NCBI GenBank assembly: GCA_023488565.1
Contig: JAMDDZ010000150.1
Span: 1 to 16,397 of the forward strand
Origin: Bacillota bacterium
GTDB lineage: Bacteria; Bacillota; Sulfobacillia; Sulfobacillales; Sulfobacillaceae
Direction: 5' to 3'
DNA length: 16,397 nt
A program made the translations under genes and the position numbers. Below are positions 1 through 7,227 of the stretch, in pieces. Position 1 is the first letter of the stretch. Each line of letters opens with the position of its first letter. The notes below the pieces were generated by a model. The model searched no databases, was not told where the DNA came from, and was given only the letters and a program-made list of their open reading frames with translations.

Positions 1-235
1 GGAATTCCACATCTATGACATGAATTCGACACGTAGAAAAAATGTGGGAGAATATATTTCGCTATCCGTCCCCTATATACCCAAATTCCGAGTACCCGTT
101 TTTTGGACCAGATCCTGTTCGGATATTGGACCTCTGCTGTGTTCCGAAAAAACCCGATCCCCATATGTGGCATCAACGAGCCAGACAGATGATTAGCCCT
201 GGTAATAGCGTATAATCCTTCTCGGTTATAGTTCA

Positions 236-310
236 ATGGGTGAACAGTTTGTGAGTATCGGCAAGGCCGCGAAGATGCTCGAAATGAGCATCGGCTTAAC
301 GGCCATTTGA
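236..310 (+). pseudogene. Relic of an IS607-type/MerR-like recombinase start
   Basis: A 24-codon reading frame starting at ATG 236 encodes MGEQFVSIGKAAKMLEMSIG and then stops at 308-310. The phrase SIGKAAKMLxxS is the usual opening of the helix-turn-helix domain in IS607-family serine recombinases and MerR-like proteins, where a TLRRW-type recognition helix should follow. Here the similarity ends after SIG, so this looks like a truncated end of an insertion element and not a working gene. A TATAAT hexamer lies at 211-216. The rest of 1-391 shows no gene; a small hairpin (AGGTG 320-324 with CACCT 333-337) follows. The family assignment rests on about 15 residues and is tentative. Confidence 0.35.
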
Positions 311-391
311 GCGTGACACAGGTGCCTTCAACCACCTATTCCTCGCAATATACGCAAAAACCCTCTACACTCTAGCAAAGGGGGGTTTACG

Positions 392-1084
392 ATGGAATTT
401 CGAGAAATGTCGCAAGACCAAGCCGTACAGAGTACTCACCAAATACCTTTTCGCATCCGCGGTGGATTGGCTCCGGTGGTGGAATGGGAGATGGATGACT
501 CATTTGAACTATTTTTCGAGCATTATGTGCTGATGTATCGAGATCCTCAAGTGGTCGTATCCGGATCCATTCCCAAGGGTGCCCTCAAGCGGATGATTGG
601 GAATATGCCGGTTATCTTGGCCAAGGCGCATGGGCAAGGACGTTTAGCATTGGGACGCAGCGTACCAGGAGAAATTGTGGGCATACCAATGGCGGCAGGC
701 CAAACCCTGGAGGTTCGTGAGCATCAATTTCTGGCGGCAACAAATACGCTGGAATATGGATTTACACGCGTCAAAGGCGTCGCCAATCTCCTATTTGGAG
801 GCAATGGATTCTTCGTTGATACCTTTCACGGATCTCGTCAATCCGGCATCGTGTGGGTTCACGCGCACGGCAATCTCATTGAAGTGGTTTTGGGGCACGG
901 CGAGCAATTGGATGTGGAACCCAGCCGCTGGTGCTACAAAGACCCGTCGGTTAAGATGAGCACCGTGCCCATTAATGTGTCCGCAGGACTCTTTGCTTCT
1001 TCCTCTTTTATGCTCAATCGATTCACCGGACCCGGGCGATTAGGATTACAATCGATGGCGCAGTATTTAAACACCGATAGTTGA
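392..1084 (+). CDS. AIM24 / TIGR00266-family beta-sandwich protein
   Basis: This 230-residue protein resembles the AIM24 family (also called the TIGR00266 or tryptophan-RNA-binding-attenuator-like family): short glycine-rich beta repeats, a central GRSVPGEIVGIPMAAGQ turn, the LEVREHQFLAATNTLEY strand pair near residues 107-123, and a late GNLIEVVLGHGEQLDVEP segment around 163-180. Family members form trimeric beta-barrel-like shells. Their biochemical role in bacteria is unknown, and the mitochondrial relative affects inner-membrane organisation. No signal peptide or membrane span is visible, so it is probably cytosolic. The start is supported by a purine-rich AAAGGGGGG just upstream (378-386). 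The gene stands alone, between a transposon relic and a long non-coding stretch. The family call is fairly secure; function is unknown. Confidence 0.75.
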   Translation: MEFREMSQDQAVQSTHQIPFRIRGGLAPVVEWEMDDSFELFFEHYVLMYRDPQVVVSGSIPKGALKRMIGNMPVILAKAHGQGRLALGRSVPGEIVGIPMAAGQTLEVREHQFLAATNTLEYGFTRVKGVANLLFGGNGFFVDTFHGSRQSGIVWVHAHGNLIEVVLGHGEQLDVEPSRWCYKDPSVKMSTVPINVSAGLFASSSFMLNRFTGPGRLGLQSMAQYLNTDS

Positions 1085-1661
1085 GGCTATAATCCAGCTT
1101 CTGCATGTAAATATCTTGAAAACCATCAAATTTGAGAACAAGTTTTGAGTAGCCGGAATCTCACGCAACAGCGCAATGTGCTGGAGCCTCCCTCGTACGA
1201 TCATCCAACGCTCGTCCCTTTTGGCAACCCGTCCGGACGATGGGTTAGAGCGCACGACCCGACGCCTTTGACCAGTCATGAGACTGGATCCCTTCGGCTC
1301 TTCACCTATCAGGTGGTCGGGTACGTGTGCTGCGCGCCTCCGAAGCTTCTCCCCAGTTCCGCCTCGTTTCGTTTTCTGCTATACTCTACGACTCCGCCGA
1401 GGTCTCCGGGGCACTCGCCATAGACGCACCCCTACATGTTGTCCCCGGGCATTGCAGCGCGGTCGGTCCTCGGACGACTCACTAGTGCATATGACCCATT
1501 TCCGCGATCAGCTAATGAGGCCCAGCGCGGATTTGAGACACGGTTTTTTGTCCCGTGCTGCACCGCTAAAGGAAGTCGTTTGGAGTATGGGGGAACACTG
1601 GCATTAACTACGATCCCGACAATCACACTGCCAAACTATTGTCCGTGGAGGTCATTCTTAG
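1085..1661. other. Gene-free stretch rich in short hairpins
   Basis: No reading frame here has a ribosome site or a recognisable motif; the open frames on both strands look random in composition. Local stems are numerous: CAGCGC/GTGCTG (1169-1183, one G-U pair), AACCC/GGGTT around the palindrome CGTCCGGACG (1226-1246), CCAGTC/GACTGG with a four-base loop (1272-1287), and CACCT/AGGTG (1303-1315). A CACGG/CCGTG pair also flanks a T-run near 1538-1556. A TATAAT lies near 1089-1094. This could be a worn mobile element or a structured non-coding RNA. I could not match it to tmRNA, RNase P RNA or a group II intron domain V. Confidence 0.4.
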
Positions 1662-1832
1662 ATGGTAACCCAGTTCGCCAAGAGGGAGGTAGCATTAGAA
1701 GGCATCGGTCCAAACCTGAATTTTTTTAAATTTGGCACCACCGGTCCTTGCATCCCCCGGATTGAGCATTTTGACATGCGGGTCTTCCACACGGAACAAC
1801 AACCATTCACACTTCAGAGACCCCTTGAATAG
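1662..1832 (+). CDS. Small ORF of 56 residues, unknown function
   Basis: This short reading frame begins with ATG nine bases after a strong Shine-Dalgarno match, GGAGGT at 1647-1652, and an in-frame stop (1659-1661) precedes it. The product is soluble-looking and mixed in composition, with a central FFKFGTTGPCIPRIEHFDMR segment holding one Cys and one His. I recognise no family. The stop codon falls inside the perfect hairpin at 1817-1839, which could end its transcript. The well-placed ribosome site is the main support; against it, the ORF lies beside a degenerate region and could be a leftover piece of a longer gene. Confidence 0.35.
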   Translation: MVTQFAKREVALEGIGPNLNFFKFGTTGPCIPRIEHFDMRVFHTEQQPFTLQRPLE

Positions 1833-1839
1833 GGGTCTC
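1817..1839. terminator. Perfect 9-bp inverted repeat between convergent genes
   Basis: GAGACCCCT (1817-1825) pairs exactly with AGGGGTCTC (1831-1839) around a TGAAT loop. It sits 26 bases past the stop of the minus-strand MaoC-type gene and overlaps the stop of the small plus-strand ORF. That position suits a bidirectional transcription stop. Neither strand has a clear T-run after the stem, so it is not a classic rho-independent terminator, and it could be a protein-binding palindrome. Confidence 0.45.
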
Positions 1840-1865
1840 AATTTAAGAATTTACCAGACGTACAG

Positions 1866-2312
1866 TTAGGGAGCCACTTTACAGTAAATCAAGTTCAAAC
1901 TGTGATACGTCATCACCACCTCACCGTTCTGGTTGGTCAGCGTATGGGAGAATGTCACGCGACCACGATCTGGAGCCGATGACGGGGACTTGTCGACGAT
2001 TTCGACCTGAAGAGATACGGTATCACCAGGTCGCACGGGACGATGCCAGCGCAACGCATCGATGCCAATTCCGACCCACATTGAGTCGTGCACCAGACCC
2101 AACTGAAGAAAGAGCCACCAAGCCAAACATATCGTATGAAAGCCTGACGCGATGAGCCCGTGAAACGGGCCCTCTTCGGCATGTAAGCGATCCACATGCA
2201 TGTTTTGGGGGTCGTAAATGTGCGCAAATTGAATCATTTCGGCTTCTGGAATCGTTCGCCCTCCGCCTGCAAAAACCTGACCGACTGTGAAATCTTCATA
2301 GAATAGAGACAT
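1866..2312 (-). CDS. MaoC-family (hydratase-2) acyl dehydratase
   Basis: This 148-residue protein has the single hot-dog fold of MaoC-type (R)-specific enoyl-CoA hydratases. The hydratase-2 signature is visible near residues 29-39 as AHIYDPQNMHVD, with the catalytic Asp and His at the usual spacing. A later VRPGDTVSLQVEI segment is also typical. It probably adds water to a short acyl-CoA double bond in the cytosol; the exact substrate cannot be read. The start at 2312 is preferred over an in-frame ATG 63 bases upstream because AAAGGAG lies eight bases ahead of it. It is downstream of the EamA exporter gene, 59 bases apart on the same strand, and probably shares its transcript. A hairpin follows the stop. 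Confidence 0.8.
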   Translation of the reverse strand: MSLFYEDFTVGQVFAGGGRTIPEAEMIQFAHIYDPQNMHVDRLHAEEGPFHGLIASGFHTICLAWWLFLQLGLVHDSMWVGIGIDALRWHRPVRPGDTVSLQVEIVDKSPSSAPDRGRVTFSHTLTNQNGEVVMTYHSLNLIYCKVAP

Positions 2313-2371
2313 CTTTCTACTCCTTTCGTAAACCGATTGCGCGCCAACACGGGATAGGACATTGAAGGCTT

Positions 2372-3274
2372 TCACTCAGAAACGCTTTTTGTTCGTCTGG
2401 TGTCCGAAACAGACTTCTGCTTGACGGCGACCCAATTGACCAAAAAGATCCCGACGAAAATACAGAGACCTCCCCACACCACCTGGGCAGTAATTGGTTC
2501 TCGCAAGAGGAACCACCCGAAAAGTACGCCAAAGAACGGGGCCAAAAACAGAAAAGCGCTGATCTTTCCCGGGTCGCCTTGTTGCAAAAGCCAAAACCAT
2601 ATCGCAAACTGAACGATGGACCCCACGATCGCAAGCCAGACAATGACGAAGAACACTATCGCATTCATGGTGAACTGGGGTTTTTCCCACAGGGCGCTGG
2701 CACCCAAGAGCAACACGCCCCCGAATAACATCTGGTAGGCCGTCAGCACCCATACGTCGAAATAATCACGCCAACGGTGAATCAACAAGGTAGCCACCGC
2801 CCAGGATGCGGCACCGGCCAGAGCAATGCCCGTGCCCACTTGGATCCGGAGGTCAAACCCTAAGGACAGCGCCACGCCCAGAAATCCGATCAGAACACCC
2901 AACCACTGCGTTTTCTGATAACGGGCTCCAAGAAATACGGTTGCGAAGACCACGACCAACAGAGGATTCACGAACGTGAGAATAGAGGATTCCCCCGCAC
3001 TAATGGTGCGGAGACTAAGAAAGATACATCCCATCACGCCCGTCGTTTGGAACAAGCCAACGGCCGCGAGACGCAGCCAATCCGTGATTCCTCGAGGATG
3101 GGGTCTCCTGGCCGTAAGGACCGCGATGACCATCAAGATCCCGGCCAAAACGAAACGTACCCCGACCAGTAACAACGGCGAGACATAAATCAACCCGATT
3201 TTTCCGATGGCAAAGGATGATCCCATCAGCGCCGTCGTCGCAACCACCCCAAAAATAAAAGCGTTACGCTTCAA
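2372..3274 (-). CDS. EamA-family (DMT superfamily) transporter
   Basis: The 300-residue product is almost entirely hydrophobic, with about ten predicted membrane spans in two repeats, the layout of EamA/RhaT-type drug-and-metabolite exporters. Repeat one includes GSSFAIGKIGLIYVSPLLLV and repeat two a WAVATLLIHRW segment. A short charged tail (KQKSVSDTRR) ends it. It should reside in the cytoplasmic membrane and export a small metabolite such as an amino acid or related compound, but the substrate cannot be told. The start codon is TTG at 3274 with GAGG about nine bases ahead. It heads a likely two-gene transcript with the MaoC-type gene and is divergent from the ArsR-type regulator, which may control it. 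Confidence 0.85.
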   Translation of the reverse strand: MKRNAFIFGVVATTALMGSSFAIGKIGLIYVSPLLLVGVRFVLAGILMVIAVLTARRPHPRGITDWLRLAAVGLFQTTGVMGCIFLSLRTISAGESSILTFVNPLLVVVFATVFLGARYQKTQWLGVLIGFLGVALSLGFDLRIQVGTGIALAGAASWAVATLLIHRWRDYFDVWVLTAYQMLFGGVLLLGASALWEKPQFTMNAIVFFVIVWLAIVGSIVQFAIWFWLLQQGDPGKISAFLFLAPFFGVLFGWFLLREPITAQVVWGGLCIFVGIFLVNWVAVKQKSVSDTRRTKSVSE

Positions 3275-3362
3275 CCAACACCGCCTCTTTTCCTGCGATG
3301 GATTCGAAGGAACCTTAGGGTGTGAACTCTGCCCGTTTTAAAAAATGCTCCTTCCAGGGCAT

Positions 3363-3392
3363 TGTACGATGGTAACGATTCATGTACGATGG
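3363..3392. promoter_or_regulatory. 10-bp direct repeat in divergent control region
   Basis: TGTACGATGG occurs twice, at 3363-3372 and 3383-3392, exactly 20 bp apart, about two helical turns. It lies between the EamA exporter gene and the ArsR-type regulator. On the minus strand a TACAAT hexamer (3366 back to 3361) could be a -10 box for the exporter. The pair is a plausible operator for the neighbouring regulator; that role is inferred. Confidence 0.45.
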
Positions 3393-3396
3393 AACT

Positions 3397-4119
3397 ATGG
3401 ATGCGTATCCGGATATTCTCACGATCGGAAAACTAATTGGCGATCCTGCACGTGCAGCCATGTTAGTGGCGTTACTGGATGGGCGATCCCGGCCTGCCAG
3501 TGAGTTAGCGTGGATCGCTCACGTGTCGCGGCCAGCTGCCAGCGCCCATTTATCGAAACTGGAAGAAGGCGGGCTTCTGGAAGTCGCCTCGGAAGGTCGG
3601 TACCGATACTATCGATTGAAAAACGCGGAGGTCGGGCAGGCTTTGGAAACATTGGCCCGCATCGCACCACCGGCAACGGTCGGGTCCCTGCGAACCTCTG
3701 AGGAGCTGGCGTCCTTAAGGTTTGCTCGCATTTGTTATGACCACTTGGCTGGCTACGTTGGCGTTTGCCTGACTCAAGCTTTCCTGGTGAAGCAATGGCT
3801 GCTGGATCAAGGCCAAGATTATGACATCACCGAAGCCGGAATCCATGGCTTCGAAGACATGGGGATCTCCGTGGAAGTGGCCCGCCGCACTCGCCGAGCA
3901 TTCGCCTATCCCTGCCGTGACTGGAGTGAAAATCAACCGCACCTGGCCGGGGCGCTGGGCGCCGCGTTATTCAAGCTTCTGGGCGATCTCGGTTGGGTGG
4001 ACCGCGCTTATGCCAAGCGGACCGTGCAACTGACTGACACGGGTCGGCACAAACTCAGTCAACTGCTAGAGATTGATCTGGAACAGCCGGGTAATGCGAG
4101 CAATCTCTTGACGCCTTGA
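3397..4119 (+). CDS. ArsR-type helix-turn-helix regulator
   Basis: The 240-residue product opens with a winged helix of the ArsR type. IGDPARAAMLVALLDG begins the domain, the recognition helix is around VSRPAASAHLSKLEEGGLLE, and the wing is EGRYRYYRL. It is about twice the length of a minimal ArsR protein: residues from about 105 onward form a second domain with RFARICYDHLAGYVGV, a pattern seen in long ArsR homologues. No clustered Cys metal site is evident, so metal sensing is not suggested. An ATG at 3382 is possible, but it lies inside a repeat that may be an operator; 3397 begins the conserved-looking part. Neither start has a strong ribosome site. It is divergent from the EamA exporter and likely regulates it. 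Confidence 0.8.
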   Translation: MDAYPDILTIGKLIGDPARAAMLVALLDGRSRPASELAWIAHVSRPAASAHLSKLEEGGLLEVASEGRYRYYRLKNAEVGQALETLARIAPPATVGSLRTSEELASLRFARICYDHLAGYVGVCLTQAFLVKQWLLDQGQDYDITEAGIHGFEDMGISVEVARRTRRAFAYPCRDWSENQPHLAGALGAALFKLLGDLGWVDRAYAKRTVQLTDTGRHKLSQLLEIDLEQPGNASNLLTP

Positions 4120-4426
4120 ACACAAATCTCTGCGCAGTCCTCACTTCGGGGCTAGCTTAAAAGGGTCATCACTTTGACGCCATCCCAAAATTTTGCTGTG
4201 GAGAATACGTCGCTTTGGCACGGGTTGCTGCTGCGCCCCATTGGTATTGATCACTTGCAGCAGGAGATCGGGACTGCATAGCGTATATCCCCTGCATTAC
4301 TGGAAAATCCCTTTTTAAATCAATCGTAGGTTCGCTGGATGCATTCGGTAAAAAAGGATCGTGGCTTTTGTGCGAATTTTTGGGAATCGCAAACCGGAAA
4401 CTTTACACAGGAAGGAAACGATTGCC
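4120..4426. other. Intergenic stretch with a possible 35-codon ORF
   Basis: No established gene is visible. A short frame from TTG 4174 to the stop at 4279-4281 has AAAGGG at 4160-4165, eight bases ahead, and encodes a peptide including LWHGLLLRPIGIDHLQQEIG, which I do not recognise. It may be a small gene or a worn coding remnant. The region also contains the leader of the downstream beta-helix gene, including GTG 4361, which would add 22 residues but has weaker start context. Confidence 0.25.
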
Positions 4427-5044
4427 ATGCGTATCAACCATCGGGACTCTGTGCCACAAATTGACCCCACCGCGTGGATCGCACCGAATGCCGTAGTGTC
4501 AGGCAAGGTCGTGGTGGGCCCTGGGTCTCGAATTTTGTATGGAGCTGTATTAACTGCAGAGAGTCGGGCCGAACTGAAAATAGGATCGGACTGCGTTATC
4601 ATGGAGCAGGCCGTTTTGAGAGCCTCTGGGCGATTCTCGCTTTCCGTAGGTGACGGCACCATGGGTGGACCGCACACATACTTAAGTGGCTGCAAGATTG
4701 GTCCCAGTTGCTTTATCGCAACGGGAGCTATGGTTTTTAACGGTGCATTCTTGGGGGAAGGGTCCACGGTAGCGTTGGGGGGGATTGTGCCCATTAACAC
4801 CACCCTACCAACGGAGTCTTGGATTCCCATAGGCCATATCGCCGTTGGGCAACCGGGGGAAGTGTTTTCTCCGGATCGGTCGACAGCAATCCACGAAAAA
4901 ATTGGGCGGACGGGTTTCCCAACATATGTGTTTGGACTAGAAGCCGAGGGCAGACATCGCGGTGAAATCAATCGAGAAATTGCCCGTCAGTATAGCCGCG
5001 CCTTACAGGCCCATCAGTCCGATGAGATTTTGTCAGACGATTGA
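4427..5044 (+). CDS. Left-handed beta-helix protein, gamma-carbonic-anhydrase-like
   Basis: The 205-residue protein is built of hexapeptide repeats from about residue 17 to 135 (for example IAPNAVVSGKVVVGPGSRIL and CFIATGAMVFNGAFLGEGST) followed by a helical tail rich in Arg and Glu. This is the layout of gamma-class carbonic anhydrases and related hexapeptide proteins, which act as trimers. Aligning by eye to the archaeal Cam enzyme, the first His ligand is replaced by Met (residue 59), the second is kept (His83 in GGPHTYLSGC), and the third is Ser87. The usual LRGD loop reads LTAES. Zinc-dependent hydration of CO2 is therefore doubtful, and an acyltransferase-like or structural role is possible. 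ATG 4427 has AGGAAGGAA upstream. It appears monocistronic. Confidence 0.7.
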   Translation: MRINHRDSVPQIDPTAWIAPNAVVSGKVVVGPGSRILYGAVLTAESRAELKIGSDCVIMEQAVLRASGRFSLSVGDGTMGGPHTYLSGCKIGPSCFIATGAMVFNGAFLGEGSTVALGGIVPINTTLPTESWIPIGHIAVGQPGEVFSPDRSTAIHEKIGRTGFPTYVFGLEAEGRHRGEINREIARQYSRALQAHQSDEILSDD

Positions 5045-5260
5045 TCGCAGAGCCGCGGCGGAATTGATTGTAGGATTGTAGTGGCGGGGAAGCAAACTCG
5101 CATTAGACTTCCGGTGGGCTGCCTAAGCCCTGCCAATATCTTCGCCATTGTTCTGATCGCGACAGGATTGCCACGATTCTTTACCCCGTGATCTTATTGA
5201 ATTTGGCACGTGGGTTTTCCCAACAGCAGCGTATCCGCGGTAAGCACCAAGATTTACTGT

Positions 5261-5347
5261 TGACACTCCCCATGCGTAAACGCCGGGGATTCTTGCGAGG
5301 AACGCACTCCGGTGCGCTTTACTCGCAAGGGGTGAGCCAAACACCCC
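5261..5347 (-). mobile_element. Orphan IS200/IS605-type end with three hairpins
   Basis: Three stem-loops follow one another. The first is TCCCC/GGGGA (5267-5271 with 5285-5289), with an inner GCG/CGC and TAAA loop and an off-centre bulge. The second is CTTGCGAG/CTCGCAAG (5292-5299 with 5322-5329), enclosing CGCAC/GTGCG. The third is GGGGTG/CACCCC (5329-5334 with 5342-5347). Read on the minus strand, it ends GGGGAGTGTCAA, which resembles right ends of tnpB-bearing IS200/IS605-family elements: an imperfect palindrome followed by GTCAA. In those elements this region also forms the 3' end of the omega guide RNA. No tnpA or tnpB gene is attached, so it appears to be a solo end or miniature element. 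Confidence 0.5.
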
Positions 5348-5540
5348 CTATCCAGTCGCCCGAAGGTCTCTGGTTACTTGACGTGATGGTTCGCCGAATC
5401 CTGTGAACGTCTGGTCTTGACGACGCGATACATTTTACGTCTCCCACGATTGCGAGAGACAACCGCCAACGTATCCATTGGTCAAAGGACGAACTATAGC
5501 ACGCAAGGTATAGGTTGGGAACGACAAACCTTCGCCTGAT

Positions 5541-5570
5541 ATCCCCATCGCTAAAGCAAGGGGTTTTACG
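5541..5570 (-). repeat. Second, related palindromic end
   Basis: CCCC (5543-5546) pairs with GGGG (5560-5563) around an inner GC/GC pair and a TAAA loop. Layout, loop and the AT bulge after CCCC match the first palindrome at 5267-5289, in the same orientation, about 275 bases apart. It lies just ahead of the fdhD promoter. Most likely it is another copy of the same type of element end, more worn than the first. Confidence 0.4.
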
Positions 5571-5589
5571 GCGCGCTGGATAAAAATGA

Positions 5590-5598
5590 TGATATACT
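5590..5598 (+). promoter_or_regulatory. Extended -10 promoter for fdhD
   Basis: TG-A-TATACT is an extended -10 motif (TG at 5590-5591, TATACT at 5593-5598). No good -35 box lies 17 bases ahead. It would give a leader of about 60 bases before the fdhD start. Confidence 0.4.
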
Positions 5599-5665
5599 AA
5601 TCACAAAACTGCGGAAATCTTCGGCACAAGCCTTATGCGCTTGTTTGGGAAAGCAGGGCGATGAC

Positions 5666-6454
5666 ATGGTTGAAGTAATTTCTCAAACCCGATACCGGTT
5701 CCATAACGGCGTCTGGTCCCAGGAACCAGCAGAAGTCGTTCGCGAAGCACCCATCACACTATGGGTTAACGGGCGCGAAATCGCTACCATTATTGCGACC
5801 CCAAACGACATCGAAGAGTTAATTTGTGGCTTCTTAGCCATGGAAGGCATTATTGCCCAACGCAATCAGATCACAATCTTCCAATATCATGAAGACGATC
5901 AACAAGTGTGGGTCAGGATTCCCAAAGTCAACGAGGAACGGTTGTTGCATTTTGCCCGGCCCACATTATCTGGCTGCTGCGGCCGAGGACGTCCTTCGTT
6001 ATATTTTGCCAATGATCAGGACTTAACACCGATCAACGGGGACCTGACCCCTCACCTGTCACCAGCCACCGTCGCCACCTTATTTTCCCGGCTAAACCGG
6101 GTTACACAGCAGCAGCATTCGGGAGGGCTGCATGCGGCTGGATTAGGCAGTCAGGACGGGGCGCTCCAGGTAGCGCGCATGGACGTGGGTCGCCACAATG
6201 CGTTGGATAAGGTGTACGGCTGGAGCCTGATCCACCAGCACGATATCCGTTCGCTGGTTGTGGTCTTTTCCGGCCGCCTCTCCAGCGAGGTGTTGATCAA
6301 AGTAGCCCGCATGGGCATTGGCATAGTGATTTCCAATGCGGCGCCGACCTCCCTCGGCATTGAACTGGCCACCATGCTCGGCATCACCACCGTCGGCTTT
6401 GTTCGCAACCATGAACTCAGTGTTTATAGCTACCCAGAGCGTATTCAATCCTAA
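5666..6454 (+). CDS. fdhD: FdhD formate dehydrogenase accessory sulfurtransferase
   Basis: FdhD carries sulfur from a cysteine desulfurase to the molybdenum cofactor, which formate dehydrogenase needs for activity. The 262-residue product matches the family along its length: LWVNGREIATI near the start, a DIEELICGFLAMEGII block, the cysteine loop SGCCGRGRPS near residues 102-111, HNALDKVYGW, and the closing GFVRNHELSVYSYPERI. The reactive site reads Cys-Cys-Gly instead of the CxxC of the E. coli protein; I recall CCG variants in Gram-positive homologues. A TTG at 5645 would add seven residues; ATG 5666 is preferred and has a GGG-rich stretch ahead. No formate dehydrogenase gene lies in the window. 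It converges on the hydratase gene, overlapping by four bases. Confidence 0.9.
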   Translation: MVEVISQTRYRFHNGVWSQEPAEVVREAPITLWVNGREIATIIATPNDIEELICGFLAMEGIIAQRNQITIFQYHEDDQQVWVRIPKVNEERLLHFARPTLSGCCGRGRPSLYFANDQDLTPINGDLTPHLSPATVATLFSRLNRVTQQQHSGGLHAAGLGSQDGALQVARMDVGRHNALDKVYGWSLIHQHDIRSLVVVFSGRLSSEVLIKVARMGIGIVISNAAPTSLGIELATMLGITTVGFVRNHELSVYSYPERIQS

Positions 6455-7227
6455 CGACCGCGAAATTGTGGTGCCCGTTTTTCCAAAAACGCAGCCATGC
6501 CTTCCTGTTGGTCTTCGGTGGCAAATAGCAAGCTAAACAGCTTGCGCTCGTGTTTCAATCCCTCTTCCAAAGGAGTATCCATTGCGGTGAGTACCGATTC
6601 TTTAGCCAACCGTACCGCAACTTGAGGCATGGCAGCAATCTCCTGAGCCAGTTCCAGTGCGGATTGTTCTAATGAATCCACCGGAACCACACGATTAATT
6701 AAGCCATAGGCATAAGCTTCATCAGCGGTCATGGTCTTGCCCGTCAGCACCATTTCCATCGCCCGCACCTTGCCGATGGCCTTGGTGAGCCGTTGGGTTC
6801 CTCCCGCCCCCGGCATGACCCCAATTTTGATTTCAGGCTGCCCAAAACGGGTTCCTTCTGCTGCAATAACCATGTCGCAAGCCATGACCAATTCCATTCC
6901 GCCTCCCAGCGCATATCCCTTGACGGCGGCAATCAGCGGTTTGGAAAATCGCCGTATATTCTCCCAGCGATTAATTTGCGGTGATGTCAGCATGGTCACC
7001 GCGTTTTGTTCCTTAAGTTCGGCAATGTCTGCTCCAGCAGCAAAAGCTCTGCCCTGTCCGGTGATGATGACTACAGAGACCGCATCATCCTTATCCAACA
7101 TGTCCAGATGCGCCACAATGGCCTCCATGAGCTCACTGTTCAGCGCATTTAATACCGCCGGCCGGTTTAGCCGCAAAATCCGCACCGGACCAGTCCCCGG
7201 GTCTAGCAATAATACCGGTTCACTCAT
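6451..7227 (-). CDS. Enoyl-CoA hydratase/isomerase (crotonase family)
   Basis: The 258-residue cytosolic protein is a standard crotonase-fold enzyme, most likely a (S)-specific enoyl-CoA hydratase of fatty or aromatic acid breakdown. The oxyanion-hole segment FAAGADIAEL is near residues 60-69. Both catalytic glutamates of classical enoyl-CoA hydratase appear to be kept: one in GYALGGGMELVMACD and one in FGQPEIKIGVMPGAGGTQRL. The start at 7227 has GGAG eight bases ahead and overlaps the stop of the upstream EthD gene in an ATGA, indicating translational coupling. A longer frame upstream is the shadow of the EthD gene. Its end meets fdhD tail to tail with no terminator visible. The physiological acyl-CoA cannot be told. 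Confidence 0.9.
   Translation of the reverse strand: MSEPVLLLDPGTGPVRILRLNRPAVLNALNSELMEAIVAHLDMLDKDDAVSVVIITGQGRAFAAGADIAELKEQNAVTMLTSPQINRWENIRRFSKPLIAAVKGYALGGGMELVMACDMVIAAEGTRFGQPEIKIGVMPGAGGTQRLTKAIGKVRAMEMVLTGKTMTADEAYAYGLINRVVPVDSLEQSALELAQEIAAMPQVAVRLAKESVLTAMDTPLEEGLKHERKLFSLLFATEDQQEGMAAFLEKRAPQFRGR

Larger units (their letters stand above)
5045..5665. other. Long intergenic region with transposon-end remnants
   Basis: No convincing gene. It contains a tandem 8-bp repeat (GATTGTAG at 5066-5073 and 5074-5081), a GGGCT/AGCCC hairpin (5116-5130) without a T-run, the triple-hairpin block at 5261-5347, an inverted pair GTCTC/GAGAC near 5440-5460, a second palindrome at 5543-5563 and the likely fdhD promoter. 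A 34-codon minus-strand frame (5478 to 5374) encodes a basic peptide with RNRGRRKMYRVVKTRRS but has no ribosome site. The whole reads as a scar of repeated insertion-element activity. Confidence 0.45.

Noticed and set aside
1145..1426. Group II intron, RNase P RNA or tmRNA in the hairpin-rich stretch
   Set aside because: No domain V-like 34-base hairpin and none of the conserved core motifs of those RNAs could be found on either strand.
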